Positions 45,801 to 58,049 are shown, numbered from the stretch's first letter. The stretch is DNA of 64,000 bases from Cryptomeria japonica (GCF_030272615.1 NC_081405.1:24847272-24911271); one strand, 5' to 3'. The notes: generated from the sequence alone by a model not told the origin. A program made the numbers and translations.

Positions 45801-47896
45801 GATGAACACAACACAAGACTGAGAGGGGAGATTGAATCAGTTCGGACCTCATAATAATTTTCTCCTGATCTGTTGAAATTTAAAACATAATTAACTAATC
45901 ACTAATTATGAAATATGGAAGCATGGAGCACAACAAACACATGAACACCAGATTTATGTGGAAAACTCTAAACAGGGAAAAACTACGATGAGAATCACAC
46001 TCACAATATGAATAAATGATTACAATGTTTAGGCTCAAGGCCAGGGATCTCACTGCCCTTGAAAGGACTTGCAAGACTAAGGCACACAACCTTGGGGCAA
46101 GATACAAAGCTGCACAAACTATGAAAAGGAACACAACTTCTTTTGACAGGTGCAAACGAACAAATGAACTTAAAATAATAAGATCCCCTGATCATGAAAA
46201 TATCCTTGAACAACTATGTAAAGTGATAAATGTCATGACAAACATATATGATCATAAACACTATCTCAACTTTCTTCTCAACCATCTTTCATAATTTTAC
46301 AATATCAAATCTACTTGTACATCAATCACATCTACTCCATGCAAATTTACATTCATCCCATACTCATCTCATACATCCACACTCCTATATATAAAAGATA
46401 ATTCATTAAAAACCTAAACTAGGTGAGCGATAGACAAAGTATACAATATTACACAAATTGGACCATTCGAACCTATAAATCAAGTGTGATCCACTCTAGG
46501 AGATAGAGAGGAACTAAATACATCATAGCACAACCTTTCTAATTGATTTCAATGAAGCTACATGCTAACACATCCTCCAAGGTTAGAACCAAGAGAAACA
46601 TGTAGGTAGACAATAGAACATTCCAACTAGTTAGTCCCAAAAACATTCTCCAATCCACACGACATGGTACAGATCAACACACACCATGGTGAGACCCATA
46701 ACAATATCAAAACTTAATCTCCAAAATGTGTCTAAACCAAAAGAGGTATGATCTAGATAGAACACTTTACCTTAGTCAGCTGAAACCTAAATTAACTAAA
46801 AACACTAAATACATAATATCATAACTTCACTTTTGAGTCAAACCATCTCTAGAAAACTGAACTCGAACACTGCATAACTTAAATAAACTTGTCCTCAAAG
46901 TTGTAACACTTGAATCAACATATCAAAGAACCACCAAGTATTCTCCAAATCAATTATGATAGAAAACCACTTTCAAAAATAACAACAACTAACTCAACCA
47001 TCTGAGCAATAGAGGACCCATAAACTTGATAGAACAATATACATAGATCATAAACATTATATACAAAACTAAATTCCATAATCTTCACATACCGAAGGAA
47101 TGCAAATAATTCTTCTACTGGGACATTAAATACTCTTTCCTACATAAATATTATTTCCAACATATTAAACCTTTTACTACACCAATCTTTCAAAAACACC
47201 TCATACTTACTCAATGTCATTACCAAATCATTCAACAATATAAGACCACCATCTAAAACACATAGTGATTCCCAATATACAATAACTCATCTACAACACA
47301 AGGTACATAGTGACATCTAATATACAACAACTCATTTGCAACACAAGGTACATAGTAACATCTAATATAAAATAACTCATTTACAACACAAGGTACCTAG
47401 TGACATCCAATATAACACAACTACTCATCTGCAACATAAAGTGACATCCAATATAACACAACAACTGATTCTACAACTTAAAGTGACATCGATGAAAACA
47501 CAAGACATGTTGACATGAATGACACGATTTAATCTGAATTGCATTATTATAATTCAATTTTCTATAATTCTAGCAATTTTGAAGAGATCTTTTAATTTTA
47601 GCCAATAAGTATGTGACTACATACTGCATGCATTCACCTTCATAGCTCAGTGTAAACAAGGCATATCTTTCCTAGGCTAATTTTTTGAAATAATACCTTA
47701 ATCATCATGCCTTCTAGCTACTTTATCACCCACTTGTATTTTACATTTTTATAAAACATATACGTGAACTCCTTCTACAATATTGTCAAGATAATCGTCT
47801 TCCTTGAACTTTTGAAAGCATCCTACATCGATAACTCAACCTTTTACACCTTTAGGGACTCTTAAACAATTTGCACAATAACTCATATTTCCAACA
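45801..47896 (-). repeat. Element F 3' LTR
   Basis: About 2.1 kb; on the minus strand it starts TGTTGGAAATATGAG and ends GTTCATCA. Near its U5 end it has the CTCCCCTCTCA motif and the block GTTTTTCCCTGTTTAGAG / TTTTCCAC shared by other copia LTRs here. A set of diverged repeats of about 50-60 bp ('aacaactcatttgcaacacaaggtacatagtgacatc') fills 47270-47500. Confidence 0.65.
47270..47500. repeat. Short tandem repeats inside the F LTR
   Basis: About four imperfect copies of a 55-60-bp unit built on 'caacaactcat-tgcaacacaaggtacatagtgacatc-aatata'. Low-copy array within U3. Confidence 0.75.
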
Positions 47897-47912
47897 TTCT
47901 TCCCCTTTGTCA
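47897..47912 (-). other. Element F polypurine tract
   Basis: The minus strand reads TGACAAAGGGGAAGAA directly before the LTR start. Confidence 0.7.
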
Positions 47913-48770
47913 TTGATGGCAACACTTGTGTACCACCAACAATAATGACAACTAAACTCAAACTGTATATCTCTCCCCCTTTGACATCAAGGACAAAGGG
48001 AACTATGCTAAATTATCTCCCCCTTTGACATCAATGAAAAAGAATATAAATTTTAGAAACTCTTTCTTCCAATGAGTACACTACCGTAGACCATAGCCTT
48101 ACTTCTTATTCACTCTAACCCTTCCAGTAGTAACACAAAAAAATTGCAATACTTCCCCTGACAAGGATATCATTCTTCTATAACTATTTTCTTGGAATAA
48201 AAAAGCCTCATCCTTACATGCTCCCTTGAGAGCAAGAACTATATCAATATAAAAGGCAATAACAAATCTCTGAAAGCTCCCCTCGGATAGATGTACCACT
48301 ACTAATACACCTTTTATCATCTGCATTTCTCCAATACCTTCTTGAATCTTCCAAAGTCCTTTTTGTAACTTTATCTTTAGTAACCTTCTCCTTTGTCAAA
48401 TTTCATCAATACTCTTTCCTCCAATCAGGAACATGTACAAATTGTCTCCATCTTTCTACCAACTATTTAGCCTCTAAACCAAGGCAACTATATCATTCCA
48501 TCAGATTTCACAAACAACACTATGAACCAACAAAAACATCCAAAAAATTCTAGAAACACCTTTAAAACTTCTACCATGTTGAAAGAAACTTAGCATTTAA
48601 ACCATAAGGGGGGTTGTAAGATCTTCATTTCACTCTCCCCCTTAGACAATTCATATTGTCTATTTATTGGAAGAGGAAACAACACCACCAAAGGGTATAG
48701 AGCCATCCTCACACTTTTCTTCCTCCTTTTCTTCTAATTTCTTCACACATGTCATATTCCTCTTCTCTTT
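47913..48770 (-). other. Element F 3' interior, non-coding
   Basis: No protein similarity seen. Contains several 'ctccccctttgacatcaa' words that repeat the PPT neighbourhood. Confidence 0.45.
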
Positions 48771-49261
48771 TTATTTGTTAACATCAATCTTCTTTACCAT
48801 ACCAATAAACATCTCATTCCTTCTTCTATAAAATCTAGCAATTTGTCCAACTTTATTGTAGTTGTAACAAGTTGGACCTTGTTTTGGATCATTTTCATTC
48901 CTTTTGATATTTCTATATGTTTTGATACTTCCACTCCTTCTGATAATACTTTTGCACTCAACAGTCATATGACCAAATTTGTTGCAAACATAACAATGTC
49001 CATCGAAAGGCTGAAAATTCTTACGATTCAAATTCCACATCATCCTACTTCTGCACTCATTATCCTTATGACCAACCTTGTTACAATCATATCATTTTCC
49101 ACTAAATAAGTGAGATCTCTTATGACTTCTACATTCACTTTCTCTATTTCCAACCTTGCTGCAAGAAAAGCAATTACCATTAGAGAATGGGGAATACCTA
49201 ATTTGAGGAGAAGCATGAAATCTCCTAAAATTATTCTTGTTTTGAACCTAAGGGAAACCAT
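48771..49261 (-). pseudogene. Zinc-knuckle array in element F (decayed)
   Basis: Two overlapping frames encode Cys/His motifs. 48771-49043 has an intact CYVCNKFGHMTVEC (C-x2-C-x4-H-x4-C) and a degraded CYNYNKVGQIARFY. The segment to 49261 has CFSCSKVGNRESEC and DCNKVGHKDNEC-like motifs in a shifted frame. The motif wording is close to ORF1 of elements A/B/C (CFVCNKFGHMARQC, CYACNEVGHIAKFC). Four knuckles in a row are not typical of a copia Gag, which normally has one. Its place downstream of GAG-pre-integrase, where the integrase core should follow, is odd. Confidence 0.6.
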
Positions 49262-49340
49262 TTTTATTAGAATTCTTTACTTCATCCTTGACCTTTTCTT
49301 TATCATTTCTATTTATCTTGTTCATGAATGCCCATTTATC

Positions 49341-50489
49341 TTATGCCACGTTCTTGTCTACAAAGCTAGGTATTGGTTCTAATGTCCAACTCTCCTTTGT
49401 CAAATTCAACTCTTCTTCTACCATCTTTACCCAACTTTTATCTTCTGGAGCATCCTTCTCTTCTATAGGAGCAGGGAAGCCTCTGTCATTTAGTTTAATT
49501 CTATTCTTCACAAACTTGTTCCAATAAATAATTGCTTCCACTATTATCCTTCACATAGTAAACATTGCCATTAGTCCTTGTACCTTCTGCAACTAATCTT
49601 TTGGAACTTCCTTTTTTGATTTCACATTCAAACTCATGAAATATAACCTGATAACCTTTTTTGCACATTTGATTCACACTTTAGAGATTATATCTCAAAC
49701 CCTTAACCTAATAAACATCGCCAATCTTATGCTTACCATCAAGTGAAATAGTACATTTACCACAAATAGGTGTTGCTTCCTCTCCTACAAATATTACTAA
49801 TCCACCATTATAATTCTCAAGATTAATGAACTTTACTTTATCTCCTATCATATGATTTTAACATTCAAAATCTATTATCCATGCATTAGGCTTAACTTTC
49901 GCATGTAGTGCAGTCTTCACATCCACTAGTTCTTCACTACTCTTCCCTCCTTCCAAATTATTGAATCTTTCATAACTCTCTTGTTCTATAGATAGAAACA
50001 ATGCTTCTTCATTTGATTCATTTCCATCTTCCTCTTTAGATGAATGAGTCTCCATTGAATTTAAATTCTTCTTAGATTTTTCTCTGTCACCTATTTTCCT
50101 ATTTTGATAATTCGTCAATGATTTTTCCTTCCCTTGTTATCATCATTAGATCTTCTAACATGGTCTTCCTTATAAGTACATCTATAAGAATAATGACCAA
50201 TTCCTCCACAATTGAAGAATTTAAAGGATAGATTACCTTTGTACTTTTTGGATCCTTTCTGTATTCTTCTTAAAAAAAATTCTTCTACCTCATCTATGCC
50301 ACTACATGATTCTGGTTCATCTTCAATCTTCCGACTATCTTTGAATGCAACATCTTTCTTATCTTTTTGCAAATCATTCAACTCAACAATATGAAAGGCA
50401 GAGAGTGAGCAATACAATTGATCCAAAGTATACTTGTCCATATCATGAGTTTCTTCAATAGCATATGTTTCCTTCACCAATAGGAACAA
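49341..50489 (-). pseudogene. Copia Gag C-terminus, protease and GAG-pre-integrase of element F (decayed)
   Basis: 50115-50489 is the late part of Gag with a knuckle FKFFNCGGIGHYSYRC in which the first Cys is Phe. 49858-50118 leads to the protease (NAWIIDFEC, where D-S-G is expected), so the protease is inactive. Minus-strand translation below 49858 still shows the HM-GDK and ISLDGKHKIGDVY segments typical of GAG-pre-integrase. 49341-49541 encodes a charged stretch (DAPEDKSWVKMVEEELN) I do not recognise. Confidence 0.7.
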
Positions 50490-50595
50490 TAACTATAGCT
50501 AAAGTCTCAACCCAGAGTTTGGACATTCACTTTGTGAAGTTATTATCTCCATAACTGAAGTTCATTTGTTTATCAATCTAGGGATGTATTACTTG

Positions 50596-51058
50596 TGTTG
50601 GTGTAAATAATTATTCATCATGGATATTATTACACTTTACTTAAGTTTACTTAGGAAATGTATTTCATAGTAGTTTGGGTATGAGACACTTGGGTGGTTG
50701 TGCCACATTGGGATAGTGTGTGTAGGAGAATTTCCACCTTTTATAGTGTTGATCTTATCTTGTTGTTACATTCCACCTCATGTGGAATATTATATTGTTT
50801 CTCCTACCTACCACACCTATTTCTTACCTACCTTTGTTTCTTATTGAGCCACATGTCATGTTTGTGTGCTTACATATCGATAAGCCTTGCCTATATAAGC
50901 AGGCTCATCTACATTGTTTGTATGAACATTCATTGAACATCATGTAATGATCCAGTTGATCCATATTTTCTTGATAGAATAAAGTTTATTTCTATCATCT
51001 ATTTTGTTCTCTCTTATTTATGCTTTCCATTGTCTCTAGATCTTGGCAAATTCTCACA
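50596..51058 (+). repeat. Element J 5' LTR
   Basis: 463 bp, TGTTGGTGTAAAT...TTCTCACA. TATATAA at 50892-50898. Confidence 0.93.
50892..50898 (+). promoter_or_regulatory. Candidate TATA box in J 5' LTR
   Basis: TATATAA in 'cctatataagcaggctc', conserved in the 3' LTR at 52883-52890. About 160 bp before the LTR end, a plausible U3/R position. Confidence 0.6.
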
Positions 51059-51071
51059 TGGTATTAGAGCC
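51059..51071 (+). other. Element J primer-binding site
   Basis: TGGTATTAGAGCC abuts the LTR without the usual two-base spacer; one transition from the iMet PBS. Confidence 0.85.
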
Positions 51072-52573
51072 ATTAGAGTGCCATTGGTTTGCCAATTGAG
51101 AGAAATTTTGGGTTTTGTATTTTGGAGCTTTCTATTGTAGGTTATTATTAAACTTGATGGGTCAAATATGAGGTCACCATTGGATTGAGGAGGTCTGAGA
51201 AAGTTCATTTTTCCTTTTGTTTCATCCAAATCAGACTTCGGAGGCCAAATCTAGAGGCATTTGAAGTTTGAAGTTGCGACGGAAATTTTCCAAAAATTAT
51301 AATTTTGCAGGCAAATTTCAAATAGCGATATCTCACTCATTCGGAATCCTTTTTTCGAGAATGGTTTTTTGTTTTAGGGTAGAATTTTGTGATCTGTATA
51401 ATGGTGTAGGAGTTTTCGGATTTTCAGATACAGGTTTTTCTGAAATCGTAAAATCCTGATTTTTACAACTTTGGAGGCTTTATTTGGGCTCATATGGACT
51501 CCTTTTCAGGTGCCATTTTTTTTAAAGTGCATAATTTTTCATCTACTTTCATAATCAGCCATTAGTTTGTAGTGATTGTGAGTAGAAATTATACTTTTAG
51601 TATTTGTTCATTTTTGGCCTATTTGGTACTTGTATTTTGCTTGGATCTCAGTTTAGATCACTAGCAGTATTTGTTGAAGTCTCTTATATCTCATTTTGAG
51701 AAGTTGTAAAGTTGAAATCAGAAGTCCGCTTTTCCATTATTTGTAGGTGCCAACATGATCTTTTTATGGGGGGTCAGTTGTTCATTTATATCTCTTGGTG
51801 AAATTCCATTCGGAGGCATCTTCATCTGCAATATTCTACAGGGCTTCTTTGTTGGTGGCATCATTTTCATGTTTCCGCATTTGAATATTTTATCATGATG
51901 TATGCTCTTGCTTGAGAAATGTTGTACTCACACTATCATAAAGTACCACACCTCTTTGTATCTTGTTATTGTTGACTATTTGATGTAATCCTCTTGTACA
52001 CATAGATTAGGAATATCTTGTGAGACTTGGTGCATGGCTCCAGTTGAGACTTAGATTGTACACATTTGTGCATGGCTCCCATAAGACTTGGAGTGTACCA
52101 GTATTTCTACCATTTATGAGTATCTAGATGATGCTCAAAGTAGGTTGTCTCCATGCCTGATCTTTATCATGTTACAACGAGTGATTCATCATCATCGACA
52201 TTGGTACCTGGTTTTGTCACACTTTGACATTATTGGTGCACATTGGCTCTCTTTCTTCCTTATGGGGAGGTATTTTGGTCATCATCATTGGACCATCTTT
52301 GCAGGAGATTCGATATTGAGGGGGGCTTCATTGGCTTTCTTCTCTCTTATGGGGGGGACATCTTTTGTTCTTCTCATTCATCATTGAGAGCATTGTGTGC
52401 TTTCATCATCTCTCTTTTGGGGGAGGCTTTTTTCCCATTGGGTTTTTCTCTATTTCTCTATTATGGGAGATTGCATTTGCATTCACACATGGGTATCTAA
52501 CATGGCCTAGTAGTTGGGACCCATCTTGCATTGCTTAGTTGCATTGTAGACTTTAGTGCATTCTCCTAAGTTG
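51072..52573 (+). other. Element J non-coding interior
   Basis: T-rich on the plus strand. Small open frames (up to 99 codons at 52088-52387) lack motifs and overlap each other. No Gag, protease, integrase or RT similarity. Confidence 0.75.
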
Positions 52574-52587
52574 CACTTAAGGGGGGG
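52574..52587 (+). other. Element J polypurine tract
   Basis: CACTTAAGGGGGGG directly before the 3' LTR. Confidence 0.88.
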
Positions 52588-53075
52588 TGTTGGTGTAAAT
52601 AATTATTCATCATGGATATTATTACACTTTACTTAAGTTTACTTAGGAAATGCATTTCATAGTAGTTTAGGTATGATACACTTGGGTGTTTGTGCCACAT
52701 TGGGATAGTGTGTGTAGGAGAATTTCCACCTTTTATGGTGTTGATCTTATCTTGTTGTTACATTCCACCTCATGTGGAATATTATATTGTTTCTCCTACT
52801 ACCACACCTATTTCCTACCTACCCTTGTTTCTTATTGAGCTACATGTCATGTTTGTGTGCTCACATATCCATAAGCCTTTCCTATATAAGCAGGCTCATC
52901 TACATTGTTTGTATGGGCATTCATTGAACATCATGTAATGATCTAGTTGATCCATATTTTCTTGATAGAATACAATTTATTTCTATCATCTATTTTGTTC
53001 TCTCTTATTTTTGCTTTCCATTGCCTCTAGATCTTGAAAAAATCTCACATGGTATCATCTTGGCAAATTTTCACA
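52588..53075 (+). repeat. Element J 3' LTR with duplicated end
   Basis: 488 bp. It matches the 5' LTR to 'ctagatcttg', then reads 'aaaaaatctcaca', TGGTATC (a piece of PBS) and a second LTR end 'atcttggcaaattttcaca' before the TSD. The true TSD lies after the second end, so the extra 25 bp was present at integration. Confidence 0.9.
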
Positions 53076-53080
53076 ACTTG

Positions 53081-53923
53081 AAATGGGTCTGAGCTATATA
53101 TGCACTAAGTTCCTACAATAGCTATTCTACATTACTGCAGCAACTAAACCTATTTGAAATAAGTAAGAAAGAATTGTAACAATTGAATGGCTATAGGAAA
53201 ATTCTGCATTAACATAAAACCCAATTAAAGAACTTGTTAGCTAAGTCCAAAGGTGACAAACAAGAATTACTTTGTTTGCTTTGGTTGTGGGAACACTCAA
53301 TTGCCAGAACGACTACTGCAGCGGAAAGGGAAACTAAGTTAACAAATGCACAGGAATACTCACCAAGTGGGCCCCCTTGGATGAGTGTATCTAGGCTTAC
53401 AAAAATAACTCTAAATACTGAGAATAACATCACTTTATTCATTGTCTTCCAAAGGTCGATACAACATACAAAATGAAAGAAAGTTAAGAATACTCTGCAA
53501 CTTTATTTCTGAATCTTTTTTATCTCTTTCCCTTCTCTTTCTCTAACCTTAGAGAAGAGGCACATACACTTATTTAAAAGAAAACTACAACAACTCCCTA
53601 CAAACTAGGTCATGCTGATGAAATAAGGCGGAGACTATTTATGGTAGAGAACAAATAGAGTTAAGCCACTAAAAACGTGGATCACTACTAAACCGCAACC
53701 AAGAATATAGCATGGCAATATTACAAGATTGAACACTCCAATAGAGTTACACATGATATCACCTATGATAATCTGCATGGCAACAAGAATAATTGGTCAA
53801 GAAAAAATAGGATTTAATGAGTTCAGTTAACATTTGTAATGCATATAGTCAAACTCTAATACATCATTACTATCCCATTATACAAATTAAAGCATGGTAA
53901 AAAATTATGATTTTAGCTCATCA
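53081..53923 (-). repeat. Partial 3' LTR of gypsy K
   Basis: On the minus strand the LTR starts TGATGAGCTAAAATC right after the PPT. It continues at least to the J insertion site, so part of it may be left of 50591. The left end was not found. No coding potential; the frame at 53234-53476 has no motif. Confidence 0.55.
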
Positions 53924-53937
53924 TGCCCCCCAACTTA
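53924..53937 (-). other. Gypsy K polypurine tract
   Basis: The minus strand reads TAAGTTGGGGGGCA, typical of gypsy PPTs. Confidence 0.7.
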
Positions 53938-54158
53938 GTGTCTTGCTGATCCTCCATCAAGAGGAAATTTTTTGATTCGGGCACTTACTCGCAAGTCACC
54001 AATAGTTCCCTGTCTTGTCTCTCTCGTAGCCAAATTCTAATAAAATCCCTTCATTTTTTCTAGTTTGGCCCATCTAGTTTCTTTGGTGGCCTCTTCATAT
54101 GGCTTATCTACAACCCTGCATCCCATTAATGGCCACATAAGGATAGGTGGCTGAAATA

Positions 54159-56337
54159 TCAAGGGTAAGAGTTATTGCTCTTCACCCTACCCAAATGGAT
54201 GTATTTAGGGGCTCTTTGTATAGCTGCATGAAAATTAGGTAGTGAATGAGGTTCAACCTGTTTTAAGTCTTCTGGAAGATTATTCCAACGCTGAACCAGA
54301 TAGTCCATTGTAGTTGCATTTTCATTTTTAATCAAATGTTCATATTCCTTGTATGTTTCTTCTCTTATTGGTAACACTTGGTTCTTTACATTAGACCTTG
54401 CTAACAATTTCTGCCAATCATAATAAAGAAGCCATGGATTCTTGGCTTCAGCTTTGAGTGGTAATGGACAGTCAAATTCCAAATTTCTATATGTTTTGGC
54501 CTGAGTCCCCATGCTGATTTCATTTTGCACCCATGACATTAATGCTTTTATGTGAATGTCACCAATGTATAACAAGGGATTCCTCTCACTGTCAGAAGTT
54601 ACAACATAGTTATGCGAATATGATTCACATAACAAATTCTTAACATTTGTTGGAGACGTTTGATAAACGCTATAAAATTCTTTTGGGGTATCTAAGGACT
54701 AAGGTCTCTAGTAATGCGGTTTAGCTTAACACTTAAATACTGCTCTTTTAGATGCAAAGCATAAACCCTTGGAGGAGCCCTACATTGTATCAACTCAGGA
54801 ACCATACTGGCAATTGTGTCAACTTTAGCTTTCAATTCCTCAATCTGATTATCCCTCTTTTTAATTTCTTTCTATTTTTATCAATAATCCCATGTAACCT
54901 AGCCCTTTCTATCTCCCACAGCTTATAAAATGTAAATACAATAGACAAACGAGTGAGAGATGAAGGAGGTCTATTAGTTGTTACCTGAGGGCATGAGATT
55001 TATTCAATAGGTTCTCCAAATTGTTCTGCTACTTGTGCCAGATTTGAAACTCTATCGGCACCATGTTCTTCCTATGATTTAATCTTTGTTTGACTCTCAT
55101 TCCCTACCTCTGATGTTTCTACTGCAATGATTTCCATTGCTTGCCCTACTGCTTAAACTTTCTTCCTACTCTATCGAGTTCTTCTTGCATACATTTTCAG
55201 AGTGGCTACAGGAACAATTCTTGTAAGAGGCATTGCAGGAGAAATTTCTTTTAGCCTACGCTTTTTGGCTGCAAGAGAAACCTATGTTGCTTGAGGTTGC
55301 ACTGTGGTTTCTCTCTCTGCGTCAATTGTCTCTACTTCTTTCCCTTTTCCTTTAGAAGATGCCGCTCCATTTTGATGAGTGGAGGGCTGCTCAATATTTG
55401 TTTCCATCACCATTTCTTCTACAACAATCAAAGCTTCATTGGCAACAAGAGGTTCATCCTCTTCAAAAACCCTAGGGGATGAGGGTTCTCTGATATGCTC
55501 CTCTTGGACTGCTAATTCTTCTGCAACAGGAGCATTTTCCTCCCTAAATTGAAGTATATCTTTCAATACCCCCCATGCCATTTGAGAAACATCCCTAAGA
55601 GAACATTCTACTAACAATTTTATCAGGCCATGATGACTGACTAAATGATTTCCTCCCTTTTGTGTTTCTTTTGCACTTATGGAAATAAGGTGATATAGAA
55701 AATTGGGAACATTTACCCTTCAACCATGTCGTAAATGACTAAGCAGTTTAAAATGGACCAAATACAAATTTGAATACCTTCCATCATAGGTAATGTATTT
55801 CATCATATACAATGCCACCTAGGCCATTCCGCTGGAAGAGATATCCGTCGAGTTCCTTCTTTGTCCACCCTTAGGGGTCCATCTGCTAGGTGTGTAAATT
55901 CTACCCTAGTGCTTCTTGCATCCTTAGATTCAAGAAACAACTCCCCTTCCTGTAGCAACCAGGTATCTTCAGCTTTTCGCTACTCTGTGTCAATAACTCT
56001 CAATCCCTTAATAGAAGCCTCTCCTTCATTGAATGTACACATGAATTCAGAAGCAATTTATTCATTGTAACTTGTTATTTTCATAAAATAATCAATCCAC
56101 CCATGCATATGGAAATAATGCTCACACAGGACACCCTACAACAACATGTCATGAATTATAAGTTCATGGAGGATAGGATCTCCACCCATGTCTATTTCGT
56201 CTTTCAAAATAATTTCCATAGTAGAGAATGAGGGACTGAGATAACCCGCAGAACTGAAAAATATTTTGCTCAAAAATACCCTACTTACTTCTAGTTTCTT
56301 TCAATGATTCCGGCGACAGGATGAACTGATCACTCAT
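54159..56337 (-). pseudogene. Additional ORF downstream of integrase in gypsy K (decayed)
   Basis: Starts at MSDQFILSPESLKE (ATG at 56335-56337) and ends ...VKSNNSYP at 54159, about 720 codons with stops and frameshifts. Open pieces: 55282-55617 (LVECSLRDVSQMAWGVLKDI, then a Glu/Pro-rich linker with SSKGKGKEVE) and 54159-54635 (SWVQNEISMGTQAKTYRNLE; YYDWQKLLARSNVKNQVLPI; LVQRWNNLPEDLKQ). Between them the minus strand has FNEGEASIKGLRVID and VDKEGTRRISLPAEWPRW. No transmembrane segment that would suggest an Env protein was noticed. The position matches the extra ORFs of Athila/Tat-type elements, whose function is largely unknown. Confidence 0.6.
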
Positions 56338-56760
56338 GGCAAAGAATGTCTTATTCAAAAAATGATGTTAGGAAAATCAAAACAGATTACTGACAAGGAT
56401 GGATAATTACTCGACTTGGAAATCGGACCATAAAGCACCCCCCCAACTTATGATGGCACATCTCCACACATGCAAAAAGGACAGAGGGAAGGGTACACGG
56501 ATTTAAAATAGGCAATAATCATAGTAAAATAATAAATACATAATTAATAAAAAAAACAATGTACATACTTGTAGTCGTACCAATAAATGCTGCATGAAAT
56601 GATTAGCTAATAAAAAAGGGGTGAAATGAGGTGATGTGACATGAATGAAGTGATAGAAAAAGAAATGGAATGGGATGACATGGACGGAAAATAATTATTA
56701 TCGAAGAATAATATTTTCATAAGACATGGAAATATTTTTATGAAAGCATGCTGGAAGAAT
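56338..56760 (-). other. Spacer between integrase and extra ORF of gypsy K
   Basis: Non-coding, AT-rich; includes the C-run 'cacccccccaactt' at about 56438 and repeated 'atgaaatgatg'-like words. Confidence 0.45.
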
Positions 56761-58049
56761 TTATTGAATGCTAAGAACGCTCCCTATAGAAGCTGCAGGA
56801 ACTGCACCCTTAATGTATTCTCCAGTTGCTGCTGGAACTTCTTCAAATGCTAAAGGAACTTCTTCAGTTGCTGCAAGAACTGATGTTTTTTCTTGGTTGG
56901 TGAATTGCTGCAGGAACTAGTCTTTGGTTGCAGGCTTATGACACAAGCGTAGTCAATGACCATTGACTAGAAGCTTGAATTTGATTGGATCTATAGTGGT
57001 CAAGAAGACTACTCCATTTGTAAAAACTTCATTGATTTCATATGGGCCTAACCACCTTGTCTGTAGCTTCCCAATAGTATCTTTATATCTTGAATCATAC
57101 AACACTGCCCAATCACCTGTTTTAAATTTTCTCTCCTTTATGTACTTATCATACCACTTAGCTCTTTGGTTTTGAATAAGTTTTGTATGTTGGATGGCCA
57201 TCTTCCTCAGCTCATCCAAAGCATTTAATTGCAGAATGTGGTATGTTTGTGCTTCAAAAAGAGTCATATTCAATTGTGTAGTTGTTCTAAGAGTTTTGTG
57301 CTTAAACTCAATAGGCATCATTGTTGTTTTTCCATACACCATTTCAAAAGGTGTAAAACTAATTGGTGTCTTTCATGTTGTTCCTGTATGCCCAAATGGC
57401 TTCAGGAAGTCCATGTGAGCAATCTTTCTTATGAAGGGCTACTATCTTAGTAAGAATGGCTTCTAAATCCTTGTTGGTGACTTTTGCTTGTGGGTGATAT
57501 GGGGTAGACTTCTCGTGCCTGATATTGTGTTCATTAACCAATGTTGCAATCAATGTGGAAGTAAATTGTGGTCCTTGCTCTGAAACAATCTCTCTTGGAA
57601 ATCCATACTTGGTAAATATTTCTTCATAAAGAAATTCAGCCACTTGATTATCTCTTGCACGTGTCATAGCTCGTGCTTCCACCCATTTGGTGACATAATC
57701 AATGCATACTAGAATATAAGATTTCCTGTTTGAAGGAGGATCAATTGGCCCAACAAAATCTAATCCCCATTTATCAAATGGTGAAACTAATATCTAGGGA
57801 TATAATGACATTGCATCAGATCTGGTAGGTCTACCCATGCACTGACATCTATCACATTTCCTAGTATATTGTGTTGCATCCTTATATAATGTTGGCCAAT
57901 AATATCCCGTGGTAAGTATTTTAAGTGTTGTTCTTTTAGCAGCAAAATGTCCTCCACATGGTTGATCATGACATGCATGAAGGATATCATATGTTTCATC
58001 CTCTCTTACACATCTTCTCATGACTTGGTCAGGTCCAATATAAAATAAG
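56761..58049 (-). pseudogene. Ty3/gypsy integrase of element K (decayed)
   Basis: Zinc-binding HHCC segment at 57794-58021 (CHDQPCGGHFAAKRTTL ... CDRCQCMGRP). The catalytic core follows after an amber codon: WGLDFVGPIDPP has the first Asp. The second reads EIVSEQGPQFTS with Glu for Asp. The third site is YHPQAKVTNKDLEAIL, where a few residues are missing and the catalytic Glu is Lys. A one-base frameshift near 57370 leads to the C-terminal domain (MVYGKTTMMPIEF; NQRAKWYDKYIKERKFKTGD; TRWLGPYEI; LVNGH). Beyond a TGA at 56953 the frame continues in a tail with repeated V-P-A-A-T-E-E-like heptads to 56761. Inactive. Confidence 0.85.

Larger units (their letters stand above)
45801..50510 (-). mobile_element. 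Element F: truncated minus-strand copia-like element
   Basis: 3' LTR 45801-47896 and PPT 47897-47912, then about 2.6 kb of interior with, in transcription order, a Gag fragment, a degenerate protease and GAG-pre-integrase, and a zinc-knuckle array. No integrase core, RT or RNase H is seen before the LTR. The 5' end is missing: Gag starts in its middle near 50489 and no 5' LTR is found before the J target at 50595. No TSD could be paired. Confidence 0.65.
50596..53075 (+). mobile_element. Element J: compact gene-less LTR element (TRIM/LARD-like)
   Basis: LTRs 50596-51058 and 52588-53075, perfect TSD ACTTG (50591-50595 and 53076-53080), PBS right after the 5' LTR and PPT right before the 3' LTR. 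Interior of 1,529 bp with no coding frame of note. The LTRs are nearly identical along most of their length, so this is a recent insertion. Larger than classic TRIMs and smaller than LARDs; a non-autonomous copia derivative by its PBS. It must have used replication enzymes supplied by another element. Confidence 0.93.

Noticed and set aside
51014-52500. Possible genes inside element J
   Set aside because: Short overlapping frames without motifs; LTR, PBS, PPT and TSD show this is the interior of a gene-less element.
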